Source: Dichetophora obliterata
Lineage: Eukaryota; Arthropoda; Insecta; Diptera; Sciomyzidae
Length of the DNA: 64,000 nucleotides
Reading direction: 5' to 3'
Assembly: GCA_963920525.1 (NCBI GenBank)
Contig: OY986438.1
Span: forward strand, 92,727,557 to 92,791,556
Both the position numbers and the translations under genes were made by a program. This document shows positions 1-12,631 of the stretch, piece by piece; within the stretch, counting starts at the first letter, position 1, and each line of letters begins with the position of its first letter. Under the pieces are notes generated by a model. That model was given only the letters and a program-made list of their open reading frames with translations, was not told where the DNA came from and did not search any database.

Positions 1-2725
1 AATCTCACAGTTAAATTTATGTAAATACACGCAAGATGCGTAAATTTGTACAATCAAATACAAAATTTCAGAAAACAATCAAGCCGAACAGCTGATACGA
101 ACATTAGATTGGATTCGAGTTATGTTCGAAAAGTGTCAAAAAGGGTCGGATTCCGATAACAAACCAGTTCCGACATGGATTTCGTAACAACCCTGATTGT
201 CAGGTTTATAATTTTAAAAGAAGATATATTTTTCTTCTCAAGGGCTTTACTATTTTTAGAAAATATTGTTGCGACATTTTGTCGTTGTTATTTAACCGAA
301 AAGGTTCCTGACAACAACAAAACTTTTAATGCTGACATTTTCCGACTTTATGATGAGCATGATTCAATTTACACACTGACACACACCCACAGACACAAAG
401 CCAGATGTGAGAAGTATGTGCGAAGCTGCTTCAGAGCAAACTGGTGTACCGCACTTGCTTATTAATGCGACTTGAATCTGGCTTCTTTCATTTATGAGTG
501 AATCGCAGATTAGATACAGTGGAAGCGAGTGCCATGCTCCCCAGTGGCACACATTGGAGTCTTCTTCATCATGGTATGATCGGCTTAAACTGAGTTTGTT
601 CCCATTTATGCAGATGATGCTGGTTCGAATGCAGCAGCAGCGCCACTAGAACCAGGCTACAAACTATATGTATAAGCTCAGGATGTAGTTGCAGTTGCGA
701 AGCTACGTTAATTAATGGAAGTTTTAGTTACAAGCGAGCGTTCGTACTGATGTGCGTCTATTACATGTTTCCATAGCATTAACATGTCTGTACGTCTGTG
801 AGTGTGTTTCAGTGTTTCTGTGGGTGCTGCTCCACAAATAAAACACTTTTAGTTGGTGTCGGTGTTTATAACTTGCTGCAGTCGTTGTATCGAGGATGTC
901 TGTCGGCATTTTATATCCATGCATAGATAACACACAGATGCAGTGCATATTTTGGCACATAGATACCTCAAGTAGGAGCATTTCATTCTGATTTATAATT
1001 TATTAACTATATAGTATACACACAAACATTCACAACATTGATGATCTTACACTGGGGTAGGTTGATGTGTAGCAAAGCCTTATGTGTTGTTTCTCTATAT
1101 TTTGGAGCTGATGCTGGCATGAGCAATCCTTTTGATGAATTTCAAAGAATCCATTCTTGGTATTATTAAGGTACTAAGTAGTTGTTGTTGCTTCTCTAGT
1201 AGTCTCTGCATTTGATTTACAGTCTTTAAAATTTTCAATTTATTATCATGAATATTGAATTGCTTTGGAAGTGAAATGAAGATATTTTCAGTAAAAAGCC
1301 ACATAGCAACAATTAATAATTCATTCCTTGACTACTAGGTGAAGTTTGTGTGTGTTGGTACAAAGGTCAGCGCAGAAAGTTGCAATTTGAATGCGCACTC
1401 ACCCACCAATTTCAAAATGTTGACGAGCGAGTCACAACAAACAAATAATTCAGATGCTATCGTGTCTTGGTTAAACGTTGCTCCCAACACTTTGATCTTC
1501 GAACCCAACACAAGCTGTCTGTCTGTCTGTCGGAATGCAAGCTGCGCCTGGCTTATATGATATTAGCAGACGTAAGATTGAAGATTGCTTCGAATCAATT
1601 TGATTGCCAGCGATGAGACTTACGACTTGATTGCAATAAATTTTCTTTGCAATTCTTTGGAATGCAAATCGTCTCAATCACCTTTGTGCATATCCGATGA
1701 TAACTATCCGAATGCAATAAAATGCAAATCCGGAGTCAAAGACTTAATCGCTTGCTACTCTGATTCTGCATCTCTGTGGTATATAAAAATAGTTAAAAAA
1801 AGAATTTAGAAACGGACTGTAAAAAAGTTGTATGCTTATTTGTATAGATTTCAAAACGAATATCGCTTTTTAAGGGAAGGGGATATTTTTTCCAATGCAT
1901 TTCGAGTCGTGGCAAGTTTCCTTGTATGCCATTAAAAAGTATCCTTAAATATTGTTGAATAAACAACTAGTAAATATAGTGTATAGCAATTTGCAGGCAC
2001 TTTATTCGAATTATTGAATATTATATTTCCCTTAAGTGCATTCGAAAATATTCAGCTGTTATCAAATAACAATGCATTGATTGTGTTTCAAAGATCCCAT
2101 TCATCACTCTCTTCATCTATTTGCAAGGACTTTTTTATGCAGAAACTTTTTAGCACATTGAACTTCAAGTAGACCATGAAGCTTTTGGTTAGAATAAATT
2201 GTGCTTAAGGGTGAATGAGGCAGACAAGAGTGTGTTCTTTTTTACTATTCCTTTAGAAATACAAATATTAAAAAACCTTAAGGCCGTATCTAAAATTAAT
2301 ACAAAAAAGTATTTACTTTCTTTGATTTTAAAAGATCCTTTCCTCAAAGCTCTTCCCATATTGTTGTTTAATTATTTAATGGGCAATGTTTATCTGCCCT
2401 AATCTTGCTTGAATCTTTAAACACTTAACTTTTGTGACACTATGTTATGACTTAAAAGAAACTGTTACGTCGAATTTCGAAAAGAAACATACCTCCAGAA
2501 TCAAAAACCAGATAGGACAACATTTGAATATCTTAATTAATTTATTGTCATGCGATAAAATAAAACAAGTAAAGTTATTTCTCCACACTTATAATAACAG
2601 TGATTATTAATATTGAAATTACAAATGCAATACCGAAATTAATTGCACCTAAAGGAAACTCGGTGGTTTTAACGCGAATGTCAGTAGAGGAGGCATCTTT
2701 GACTCTACTGTCCGTCAGTTCAGTA
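1..2725. other. Unassigned AT-rich DNA, no gene seen
   Basis: All frames are broken by frequent stops and the open frames are under 100 codons with no recognisable motif. It holds a short GTCT microsatellite near 1518-1535 and short GCA runs near 630. I see no splice-flanked exon, tRNA or repeat end that I can support. Confidence 0.5.
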
Positions 2726-3155
2726 GGGTAACTCTGTAGTTCAACTCAAAAACGGATTTGACCGCTCACGAACGTTCGATACTCTGTAGTTCGCGTCTCG
2801 AATGTTGCATACTTGGCACTCGGATATCTTTTTTCCCCTCTTCCGATAGTAGGAAATGTTGGTACTCTGTTGTTCGATAGGAAAGTATAAATCCATTCGA
2901 ACAAGAGGAAACCCATTCGACAGCAATAACGCTTAAAGAAAGTTTAAAAAAAAACATTCAAACACCTATTAATTAATAAAAATGTAATAACACCTATTTA
3001 TTATTAATTATTATTTATTACCAAACTTGTTCGAACTCAAATTATCAAATTTGTTCGAACGCTGATCCGAGTGAAGTAGTGAGTACCGATTCTCTTTCTA
3101 CTCGAATTTAGCGTTCGAGTAGAATTACCTTTCGATTCGAACTATAGAGTTACCC
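2726..3155. mobile_element. Non-autonomous TIR element (MITE), about 430 bp
   Basis: The left end reads GGGTAACTCTGTAGTTC and the inverted right end reads GGGTAACTCTATAGTTC, one mismatch in 17. The interior repeats TTCGAAC and TCGAAT words in both orientations, as expected for a small hairpin-like element. No coding capacity. The right end abuts a run of C, so the target duplication cannot be read. Superfamily not assigned. Confidence 0.6.
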
Positions 3156-3884
3156 CCCCCCCCCCATTTTTACTTTGAAAAGATTTCTTTAAACAATGGT
3201 CAGAGGCCAATTGATTGCGAATTCCAATTATGGACTTCGCCGCGGCGTAAAACATACTAGTTTGTATCACCAAATTTAAACATCTTGACTACAACGCTAT
3301 CTGTCAATTAAATTAGTTTGATCATGACCGTTGTGATCGACAGAAGACACACTTCTAGCACTCTGAATATGCGTTAATTTCAGAGGGTAAACATTGACTC
3401 CGATTACAATCTTGTTGCAACCATGAATCGCAGTCGATTATTTAATGCGAAGAATGCAAGCACCGACAACGAAAAATATATTAAGCTCAAGTCTCGATTA
3501 ATCTCTCAACCAACCAATCCGTATCAGTACCCGACGACTAAAAAAACTAATAAAAAATGCATGCTAGATAAATGATGTTTGGTACTGATAAAATTTATGT
3601 TATTACGCAATTTTGGAATACAAATGGGCTACTCGATCAAAGTCCACACCTACCTAACATGCAATATTTAAAAATGCTTATATCAGCCATTCTACGCCTA
3701 ATGCAAGTCGTGGTTGACCGCATGCCTTCTGATTTTATTGTAACTTTGGCTATATATAGGTTCCCACTCAAAATTTCCAGTTTTCCGCGCCAGTCGTTGC
3801 GGAGTTATGGAGATGTAATTTTTTAATAAAAGAGAAAATCGTGAAAATAGGTCAATTTTCAATAAATCATATCTCCGTTTTTGG
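3156..3884. other. Unassigned DNA, nothing supported
   Basis: Begins with a poly-C run (3153-3165). The longest open frame (3572-3826, +) has no motif and ordinary AT-rich composition. I see no gene or repeat boundary. Confidence 0.45.
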
Positions 3885-3891
3885 ATTGCCT

Positions 3892-4076
3892 CGATTGTCT
3901 AGTGATAGCGCGCTTGACTGTCACCCAGGGGTCTCGTGTTCAAATCTTGCCTGAGCAAGCATGGTCCTACGCTTTAAACTTTCTTTCCCTACTTGGTGGT
4001 GGTAGGAAAGTTTGTGGAGAGGAACGCTTAGTACCTTGATTTGACTTAGGTCAAGGCATAACACTTGCTTTAGATT

Positions 4077-4107
<31 letters not shown>

Positions 4108-4110
4108 CAT
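3892..4110 (+). repeat. SINE-like repeat with tRNA-like head
   Basis: Positions 3893-3965 contain a degenerate pol III A box (TCTAGTGATAGCGC) and a B box (GTTCAAATC) about 45 bp apart, with an anticodon-loop-like CTGTCAC between them. It is followed by a non-coding body of about 100 bp and an (ATTT)n run at 4076-4110. That run is also the 3' tail of the minus-strand LINE next door, so the tail may belong to either element. It does not fold as a complete tRNA by eye. Confidence 0.5.
4076..4110. repeat. (ATTT)n simple repeat, LINE/SINE tail
   Basis: About nine ATTT units. Read on the minus strand it is an (AAAT)n tract just beyond the LINE reverse transcriptase reading frame, the expected place for a LINE 3' tail. 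Confidence 0.8.
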
Positions 4111-4151
4111 ATATAGTCAAATGAAATATTCTTAACTGACTAAGATACTGA

Positions 4152-5125
4152 CTAAATAATATTTTTTAACAGATTTTTAAATGCCTGTTTAGAAGATGTA
4201 AAATCCAAAATGCACTTAGATGACAAAATATTTAATTCATATAAAGCTCTATTAATTGGTGAGTTATGAGCATAATTCGTACGGTAAGTGCTTAAATAAA
4301 ATAAATCTGAATGTCGAAGAGATCTTTGAGGAACATTAAATTAACTGCAAAAGAGATGGGCAATCTACAGTTGCCACAACAATATCATAAATAAACAATA
4401 ATGACAATAATGTCCTCCTATCACAGAGAGAGCTTAAGCCTAACAGTTTTCTTCTGGCATCATATGAAGGCATAGGCTCATCAAAATTAATGTGACGCAG
4501 AGCGAATCTTAAAAATGATTTTTGTTCTCGTTCCAAGCGATTTATATGAGAGGCATAATACGGCCTCCAAATAAATACCGCATATTCCAGTTTCACTCTT
4601 ACGAATGAAGTGTATAAGGACTTAACTGTATAGGGATCCCAAAAACTTTTACTATTTCTTCGAATAAAAGCCAACATAGCATAAGCTTTGGGTATTATAA
4701 AATCCAGATGGGCCGCAAACAAAAATTTGGAATCAAAGATCACACCCAAATCTTTAATTTCATTCAACCGACTTAACGAAAAATTATCAATAACATAAGA
4801 TGATATTAAAGGGTTTTCTGATTTAGAGTAAGTTACCACAGCACATTTACCTAGATTAAGATATAATCGATTTTTAATACACCATTCATTAATTTCATTT
4901 AAATCTACTTGAAGTAAATCAGAATCTACAGAACTAACAACTCTCTTAAAAATTTTTAAATCATCTGCAAACAAAAGACAGTTTGAAAATTTGATTTTGT
5001 CAGTTATATCATTAATAAATAGTAAAAATAGTATCGGCCCTAGTATACTACCTTGGGGCACTCCCAAGCAGATTTCTTCAGCTTTCTGTCCCATTAAGAA
5101 ATTAACAAAAGTTTCACTCGATTAA
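4152..5125 (-). pseudogene. 5'-truncated LINE reverse transcriptase (Jockey/CR1-like)
   Basis: This is the C-terminal half of a non-LTR retrotransposon reverse transcriptase, the enzyme that copies element RNA at a nicked target. A 252-codon open frame (5094 down to 4336) shows the palm motifs PQGSILGPILF and, about 25 residues on, LLFADDL with the catalytic DD. Past the stop at 4336 the conserved tail continues in another frame to about 4152, including HRTNYxxNSPINRALYELN-like text typical of this group (here RTNYAHNSPINRALYELN), so one frameshift has occurred. The frame closes upstream near 5125, so endonuclease and the first half of the polymerase are missing, as in ordinary 5'-truncated insertions. 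The clade is not certain. Confidence 0.85.
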
Positions 5126-5890
5126 TCCCTTCTTTCATTCTGTAGTATCATAACCGACCAACAATTAAACTTAACATAATCTATATCCGTCGTCTACTAT
5201 CAAATATAAATAAATAACGTTCCGTTGGAAAGGTAATGACAATTTCAGATTTTTAATATTAGATTATTCATCTAATAATATAAAGAGCGACCCTACAAAT
5301 GGATCAAAATAAGGTCATTTGGTGGGCCTGGAATTTTAAACCAAAATGTGTGCTAAATGAAAGTTTATGATAAAACACAACTCTAAGATAAGTTCAAGTG
5401 AAGATGTTGTTTCAACTGTGAGAAATAAACGATAAAAGTTGAGGTGTTTTTTATTTTAAAGAATTGAATGAAATTTACATACAGATTTTACATACTTTTA
5501 AAAAAATTGACGTAGAATACGAAAAAAATATCAGTGGCAAAACAAAACTAAATAAATAAAAACCATTTTTGACAACTAATTATTGAGACTTTCGGAAAAT
5601 ATTTGAAAAAGCAAACTCTGATTTAATTCAAACAATAACTTGCTTAGCAAATTGATTAAACAATGTTTGCTTGATTGTTATTATTATGATTATTATTATT
5701 TTTTATTTATTTTTAAAAATTAGTACTTACATCTCAAACTGACCATTTAAAAAGGGTATTTGTTTTAAAAATTGAAAAAAAAAATTACAACAGTGAATGA
5801 AATTTTTATTTTGAGCGATACATCAATGCCTGCTATTATTATTAATAGAGATTAATAAAGATTATTTCATGTAAATGTTACCAGCGGCTA
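5126..5890. other. Unassigned AT-rich DNA
   Basis: Stops are frequent in all frames. I see no repeat boundary or motif that I can name. Confidence 0.4.
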
Positions 5891-5939
5891 CGCCTCAGGT
5901 GGTCCATCAGTAAGCTCTAACTTTGGCAAACTTTTTCCA

Positions 5940-6545
5940 GCGTTCAATTTTCACAAATGGCAACTCAAATGTTGTGTTCCAGGGCTGCAATTTGGACTAG
6001 CTTGTCCTTGTATACGAGGTACTTCACGTAGCCCCCAACAAAATAGTCTAGTGGAGTCAAATCGCATGATCTTCGCGGCGAAGAGACTGTCCAAAACGTG
6101 AGATTTATTGCTCACCAAACTAGCCTCTCTATAGGTCCATGGTATCGCGTGCCGTGTGGCATGTGACACCGTATTGTTAAAACCCCATCTCAACCAAGTC
6201 CAATTCTTTCATTTTGGAAAAAAAATCGGTAATCAACGCACGGTACCTTGCTCCATTGACTGTAACGTTGCAATTTTCATTGTTTTTAAAAAAGTACGGT
6301 CCAATGATGCCGACTACCCACAAACCGCACAAATCAGTGAATTTGGCTGATCTTCTGACCAAATTCGGGAATTTTGTTTGTTGACTTACCCAATGCATTG
6401 AGCCAAAAAGGAGCTTTGTCGCTGAAGACAATTTTTCAATGAAACACATTTCGCACGAATTTTGATAGCAAAAGCGCTGTTCTTTTGTTAGTGTATTCAA
6501 GATGAATTGACAAACCTTACTGAGCATTTTAAGCTTTGCCACATG
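5940..6545 (-). pseudogene. Broken Tc1/mariner-superfamily transposase
   Basis: Two overlapping frames on the minus strand give one decayed transposase. The first (6542 to 6177) contains GIIGPYFFKNNENCNVTVNG and ARYRALITDFF, a block I recognise from a widespread insect IS630/Tc1/mariner group often annotated with DUF4817. It runs on to KMKELDLVEMGF just before the expected second catalytic aspartate. A frameshift near 6180 moves the rest to the second frame (6193 to 5951), where FNNTVSHATRHA and a degenerate DSTRLFCWG block (family form DLTPLDYFLWG) follow. The catalytic dyad around the second aspartate is eroded and the N-terminal DNA-binding domain is not visible. Inactive relic; the exact DDxD subfamily is unassigned. 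Confidence 0.75.
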
Positions 6546-7399
6546 TTACGAATTACGCGAGAGGTGTCAAAAAATGTACACTGAAAAACAAAGTGCACAA
6601 AAATCACTCTTTGTACAGCTATGAGGATAACTTAAATATATAATTTGGGTTACAATTTTGGGATGCAAAAAAAAAGTAAAGTTGAAGAAACGATGTGATC
6701 AGAGAATTAAAACAGAAGAATTTAGAGAAGTATTTAAAGAAAAGTTACTGAAGGTTCCGTGCATTGGATACACATTTTAATTGCATAGGTAAAGAGTTCT
6801 ACAATCTAGAGGAGATAACGAAAAACAGCCTTGGAGAGTTCTTGTAATTAAAGCTAAGAATTGCGATAATTAAACTTCTTGCAGATACACTGAACTGAAA
6901 TTTAAAGTATAATAAGTTTGGTGACTTTGAATGTATCAGCCTTAGCAAAAATACACAGTTTCCAGCCTTCAGATAATTAGAAGTATTACCTCCAAGGATA
7001 CATGGTTGCTCTAGCCAATGACATCCTTAAATCATCTTAGTACATATTAGAGTGGAACGAAATGTATGGAAGCAAAAAATCTTCATGAAATAACTTTTGA
7101 TTGCGCCCGAGGGTTTATATATATCGTTGCCAGACATATTATTTTTTTTTCTGAAATCCAAAAAAATTAGGAGCAAAGTTTTTTGATGCAAACCTATTCA
7201 TTAATGCATAGATTACAACTTCTCAAGAGTTTCCTATGACACCATTTATGCGCTAGAAGATATTTAGGTTCAAAGATCACCGAAATCGGTCATTCGCTTA
7301 TATCTCTGCTCAGAACAAAATTGTAGATCGGATAATTCTCTACAAAAATGCACTTATCGGTTTTACCGTAAAACAAACAGTTTCCACGCTACTTCTAAT
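6546..7399. other. Unassigned DNA between transposon relics
   Basis: Non-coding, with only short open frames. I could not identify TIRs of the neighbouring transposase relic or the 3' end of the LINE relic in this stretch. Confidence 0.4.
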
Positions 7400-8300
7400 T
7401 TTTTTAAAACTATGTATATGCAGCCCATGAGGTTAAAAATTCGTTTCACTCTAGTATATATATATAGCGTACCACATAGTTTAAGGCTAATTACAGTTAA
7501 TGTAATGAGTGTGAGCCTAGTTTTAATAAAGTCTCACCGATATACATATATGGGAGGAATACCTTCAACAGAGTACGTATACTTTGATATTGGTAACACA
7601 AATGATTTAATTGGGTTCAATATAAGCTTGTTACGTACCGCTTATTTACCAATTTATTTACTAAGTCCTCATTTACTCTACAGCAGAGATCTTCACTTAG
7701 ACCAATTGGACGGGACATATAAAGCTAAAGATCATCTGCATACGCAATCATTGCAACATTTTTCGGAATGGATAATATGTCATTAATAAAAAATGAAAAT
7801 AGGAGCGGTGCAAGAATGGACCTATGTGGAAAACAACTTAAGGTTTTTGAAACTTGAATAGTTCCAACCAATCTTTACCCTTTGAATTCTACCATCACTA
7901 TAGTTTTTAATAAAAATGACTGCAGGTGAAGAGAAACAAAAGTAGGTCTTTAATTTAGAGCACAGTAATGAATGGTCTACACTGTCAAACGCCTTAGAAA
8001 AATCAAGAAGGTAGAGCAGGGTAAAATGTTCCTTTTCATACGAATACCGAATATCATCTTATATTTGAACAAGTGCTATGTCCAGGACGAAGACCAAACT
8101 GCAAGGGGGAAAAAAGGTTTTTAAAATGCAGTTGATGTGAAATCTGCTTTGCCATGAGGGACTCACAACCTTTAGAAAGCGAGGTCAATATGCTTATGGG
8201 CCTGAAATCAGCTGGTTCAGATGCCCTCGTCTTTTTAGTGATCGGTATTATTGAAGCAGCTTTTCAATTTTAGGGGTAACTTGAGCTTGTAAAGCAGTGA
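7400..8300 (-). pseudogene. Decayed LINE reverse transcriptase fragment
   Basis: There is no long open frame, but reading the minus strand across frames gives a clear reverse transcriptase in order. Near 8245-8165 is PITKKTRASEPADFRPISI (fingers block). Near 8106-8071 is LQFGLRPGHST. Near 7830-7754 is SILAPLLFSFFINDI, followed at 7754-7729 by AMIAYADDL, the catalytic YxDD box. A stop follows immediately, and weak thumb-like text continues to about 7410. Several frameshifts and stops separate the blocks. It differs from the LINE at 4.2-5.1 kb (YADD versus FADD, different flanking residues), so it is a separate family or an older copy. Confidence 0.8.
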
Positions 8301-8615
8301 TTTATAGTGCAAGTCCCCTGACTCAGTATGTTAGGCAAAATAATTTTTATGAAATTCCATCCATTTAATTCAATAATTAATTCCATTCCCACCAACTGCA
8401 TCGGATTTTATTTTCATAACTGCCCTTGCTACTTCATATTCAGTTACACTGCCGAACTCAAAATGTATATTGGTATTAAACTAAGCGCCAGTATAATGAG
8501 TGCAACTTTCATCGACAACTAACTCTGAAACAAAAAAGCTATTCAAAACATTGTTGCTAAAATTTACAAAAAAATATTTAAGAAGCATAATAAATATTTA
8601 CATATTTATTTAAGA

Positions 8616-9124
8616 CTAGCTGAAACCCGGCGCGTTGCTGCCAAGCCCCCTAAAATGTTATCAGTGAACCAAACTTTTTTGGAAGTTTGGTTGCCAAACT
8701 TCCATAAAATGTTATCAGTGAACCTGCGTGTGTAAATTGAGTTCGAATACTGAATTCTGAAGCTGTGTAACTTATACCTCCAAAGCAATTCGATATCGCA
8801 AATTTGGGCTGTATGGAAGGTGCCACTTACCATTTTACAACGTCCAAAAAATTTAATCAGTGAAACGGCTCGTGTAAATTGTGGTCGAATACCGAATTTC
8901 GAGGCTGTACGACCTATACTTCCAAAGCTATTCGATATCGCAAATCGGAAATTTGGGTTGTATGGAAGGTGCCACGCCTCCTTGTCTAACGCTGTCCGCG
9001 CTACGACTAAAACCTGCGCATGACTGCGAACAACCAATTTCGAAAGTTTCATCGCGATCGGATGAACGGTGTAGCAATGTATTCAGGACACACAAACAAA
9101 CGTACATTCATTTTTATATATAGA
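8616..9124 (-). mobile_element. Helitron-like non-autonomous element, 509 bp
   Basis: On the minus strand it begins A|TCTATATATAAAAATGAA (host A, element TC) at 9124 and ends with GGGTTTCAGCTAG|T at 8616. That matches Helitron ends: 5' TC, 3' CTRR, insertion between A and T, no target duplication. The body holds three diverged tandem units of about 120 bp with the words CGATATCGAAT, GTGGCACC and TCACTGATAACATTTT. The same units recur at 43.1-43.8 kb. The predicted 3' hairpin is weak, so the superfamily call is moderate; a SINE or LINE tail family is the alternative. Confidence 0.55.
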
Positions 9125-12100
9125 TTAAGGGAACTAGTTAACTAAAGAATCCCTGCAGTTATTTTGGAGTCAATTGGAAAACCAACTAGTTCATTTCTGG
9201 CGCAATTTATTCTTGCTATGATATAGCACAAAAAACTTTCAGCGTAGAACAGCTCACTTTGATTTTATTTCCTGTCAAAATTTTTACCTGCAAAAATAAA
9301 TTAAATCTGAACACATGTTGCAGAAATTTTTTTTCATTTTCAAACTGTTTGAGGAAAATCAATTTCATGAATTAGACAAAGGTGGGTTCATGCATTCTAT
9401 TTACAAAAAGTATTTACAAAAGGCATAATCTTTTATGTGATGCACTCCTTTTCGTAATACATGCAAGAGATAAGAAATAAATGCCTCTAACGTTTGAACA
9501 CTTTGAAACTACTTTTAGATCTATTTTAAGACTTTAGTACAAAGTATCAGTTTGAAAATGTTCATATTGGAACTAGTTCAAATATAGGGAAAAAGAAATG
9601 TTTTGGGTTTGGGTTTTGGCTTCAGTTCGATCAAAGTAAAAGAGTATAGTAGAGGGACCTTTCCTTTTTGGAACTAGTTCAGAACTATTTAAAAGTTGGT
9701 TCAATTTCCTGCAGAGATATTTTAAAATTTAAACTATTTTCGGAGTTATAGCGAGTTTTGAAAGTAAGCTTACTATTGGCACAGTGCTGATGATAGATCT
9801 TTAATCGCGTGAGTTTTTTATTCAATTTCACGGTTTTTGTAGTTGCGATCAAAGTTTGAAATAAATATAAAATTCCGATTTCAATGATCAATACCTTATT
9901 TTGAAAATAGTAAAAATCTTCTTTCTGTTAATCTGCAAGTTAATTTTTTTAAGCAATATTCATCTTTTTTAATTTTTGAGACTCACAGACAGGATCAATA
10001 AATAACTTTCAAAGATATTTTTTAGTTTAGATAAAATTAATGGCACTGACATTACATACAGCTGCAAAGGCATGTTTTCATAGAAATTAAAAAGCTGTGT
10101 CCAATAAGGGCTAAACAAATCAGAAATATTTTTATTTTACTTATTAAATAAACGAGTATAAGAACAAACCCTAAAGTATTAAACTGATTTGAGTTCCACA
10201 AGAAGGAAATAATCAAAACCTGTAAATATTTTCATTCGCCACAGTAGATTACCCCCTTAACGTCATTTAGGTAACTATTTAGTTATATCGGCCAGAAGCT
10301 TAAGACCTTTGTAGACCTTAAAAACTATTTATTTCCTTTGAAAGTTTTAAGTTTTTCAAAACTGTTCAACATTTTTTCAAAAATGTTTCATTAAGTTTAT
10401 AAACAAATAATTTATAACAGTCCAGAGTTTTGAGCAGTTTTCATATATTAGTGCAATTTATGCAAACCCAAGCCATTTAAAATGTATCTATAAAATGTTA
10501 ATTTTTAATTCTTACAAACAAGTAATTGCAATTTCAACACACATGTGATTTTTGATTTTACAATTTAATTCTAATATCAGAACGAATCACCGTGTTGAAG
10601 AATAATTCGGTTTAACGGTATGTTGATAGCAAATCAATGCTCAAGAGTGCCAACGATAACTGGAATAGAAAACTTTTTCAGTTGCTTTCCATAAATGCGT
10701 TTCTAGTTCGCACTTTAAGGTATCTGAACTCAACAGCTTTTATTTTTGTTCCTGGAATATATCCAAATTGTTACGGCCTCGTTTATTTTTATTTTTGTTG
10801 CTTGTTTTTCATAAATGTTTTTTATTGCAATCACTGATTCACAATGCGTCCTTTGAATTGAGCATGTATTAAAAATCTTTGCCAATTTTAACTAAAAGCA
10901 TTTTCAAGTAACTTTTAGAAAGTTTCGTTTGCAAACAATATTTAGTGTATCTGCAGCAAAGTTTCTTCAGTCTAATGAAAGTGCAAAAATTAATAAATAA
11001 AATTTTTTTTGTTAAAGGACCAAGTACTTAAAAATAAGTGACATTTTAATAGAAATTTGAGAAGACATATAGTCGGCCTCATTTTGATTTTGCAATATAT
11101 TTATATTTTCTTTAAAACTTCTTCTTTTGGCACACTTTAACTGAAAGAGATAATAATATATTCAAATACATACACAAACTAGTTTTATATGATCTTATTA
11201 AGAATAGAGCAAAATACATTTCATCGATTACATTAAATTTAATTTGAAAAAGTATTAAACCAAGATTGTATTACAATTTTAGGAATTTTTTCCTCCAACA
11301 TTTTTCCTCTCGTTTTCTTAAATATAGTTTTAGATCAATAAATTCCAAAAAAAAAATGCAATAAATTGATCACCGTTACGGCGTTTTAATTTTTACGTCG
11401 TAGTATAAATAAATATTTTACTTTTACTATGATTTTAACAATTTTGACAATAAAATTTTTTCCAAAATTTTTGAAGAAAGATTAAAAGAATTTAATAAAA
11501 AAAAACTTTAATAGGAAAATGTATTAGTTGAGAGTTCAAATTCTACGAAAATATTTCCTGGAAAAATTAACTGTGGGCCTTATTAGACAAGATTGGTCCA
11601 GGCTTACTTTTTTGAAATAAAATTTTAAACTTTTGCTAACTTAAAGTTCACCACCTTAAGATATATTTACAATGCATCATCAAAAGAAATGTCCATTGCA
11701 TAGTCTTAGAGAGATTTTAAATCTAGTGCAAAGAGACTTTATACACGGAAAGAAATTATTTTCTTATATTTACAAATAATTTTTACAAATAATTAGCTAT
11801 AAAACTAATAGCTAAAAGGGTCAGAAAATAAATTGAGACAATATATTCTGAATTCAAGCATCTCTGAAATACACCAATGAATAGTATTCTTGTATTCAGG
11901 AAATATTTTGTTTGAATAAGGAAAGCGTGAAATGGTTTTTCATTTCAAACTAAATAGAAGTATTTATTTTTTGTAAATTACGCAGTTACTGGCGACTCAA
12001 AATGGCGACTAAACTGAATTTCATAGTGTAATCTAACTAATAATTATAAAATGTAAGAAAATGTAAATCGAAAAATCGTATTGTGATGTAAATTGTGCAT

Positions 12101-12221
12101 GCGAAATCATTGAAAATTCAAAATCAGGGGAATTTCATAAGTGACATAAAATTATTATATGATTTTTATTATATTGAAATAAGAAATACTATTCAAAGTA
12201 TAAAATAAATAGAGGAACTTC
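9125..12221. other. 3.1 kb of AT-rich DNA, no gene seen
   Basis: No open frame above about 70 codons and no transposase motif. The palindromic word GAACTAGTTC or a near version occurs at about 9132, 9184, 9571 and 9678. Apart from that I see nothing supportable. Confidence 0.5.
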
Positions 12222-12489
12222 GGGTATTGTGGTATAGGTATTTTTATTCTGTGTTCTGTGTCAAATATTATTAGTTTGGATGCTTAAAGTATTGGTAACA
12301 AAATAGTATAGAATAAGAATCTTAAAATAACCCATAAAACAGTTATTAGGAAAAGTTTTAGAAAACCCAAAAACCTCCTTCCTAGAAATTTGGAGGGTAT
12401 TGTGGTACACAACATAGGTGTAATGTGGTATACTGTTTTCGATTGAATTAATTTTGAAAAATCTTTAAAAGAAATTTATTTTATATGTA

Positions 12490-12631
12490 TGGACTGTTTT
12501 GAGAGGTTTTTAATTTATAAATTTATTAGAGTTAAATATTTCAAATTTAACAAAAGAAAATGGACTGTTTTGAGAGGTTTTTAATTTATAAATTTATTAG
12601 AGTTAAATATTTCAAATTTAACAAAAGAAAA
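12490..12631. repeat. Exact 71-bp tandem duplication
   Basis: Two head-to-tail copies of a 71-bp unit (12490-12560 and 12561-12631) with no mismatch that I can see. The unit starts TGGACTGTTTTGAGAGG. Identity suggests a recent duplication or an assembly join. Non-coding. Confidence 0.9.

Noticed and set aside
175..465. 96-codon plus-strand frame
   Set aside because: Low-complexity AT-rich and CA-rich text (ending in THTHRHK), no motif, no splice or start context.
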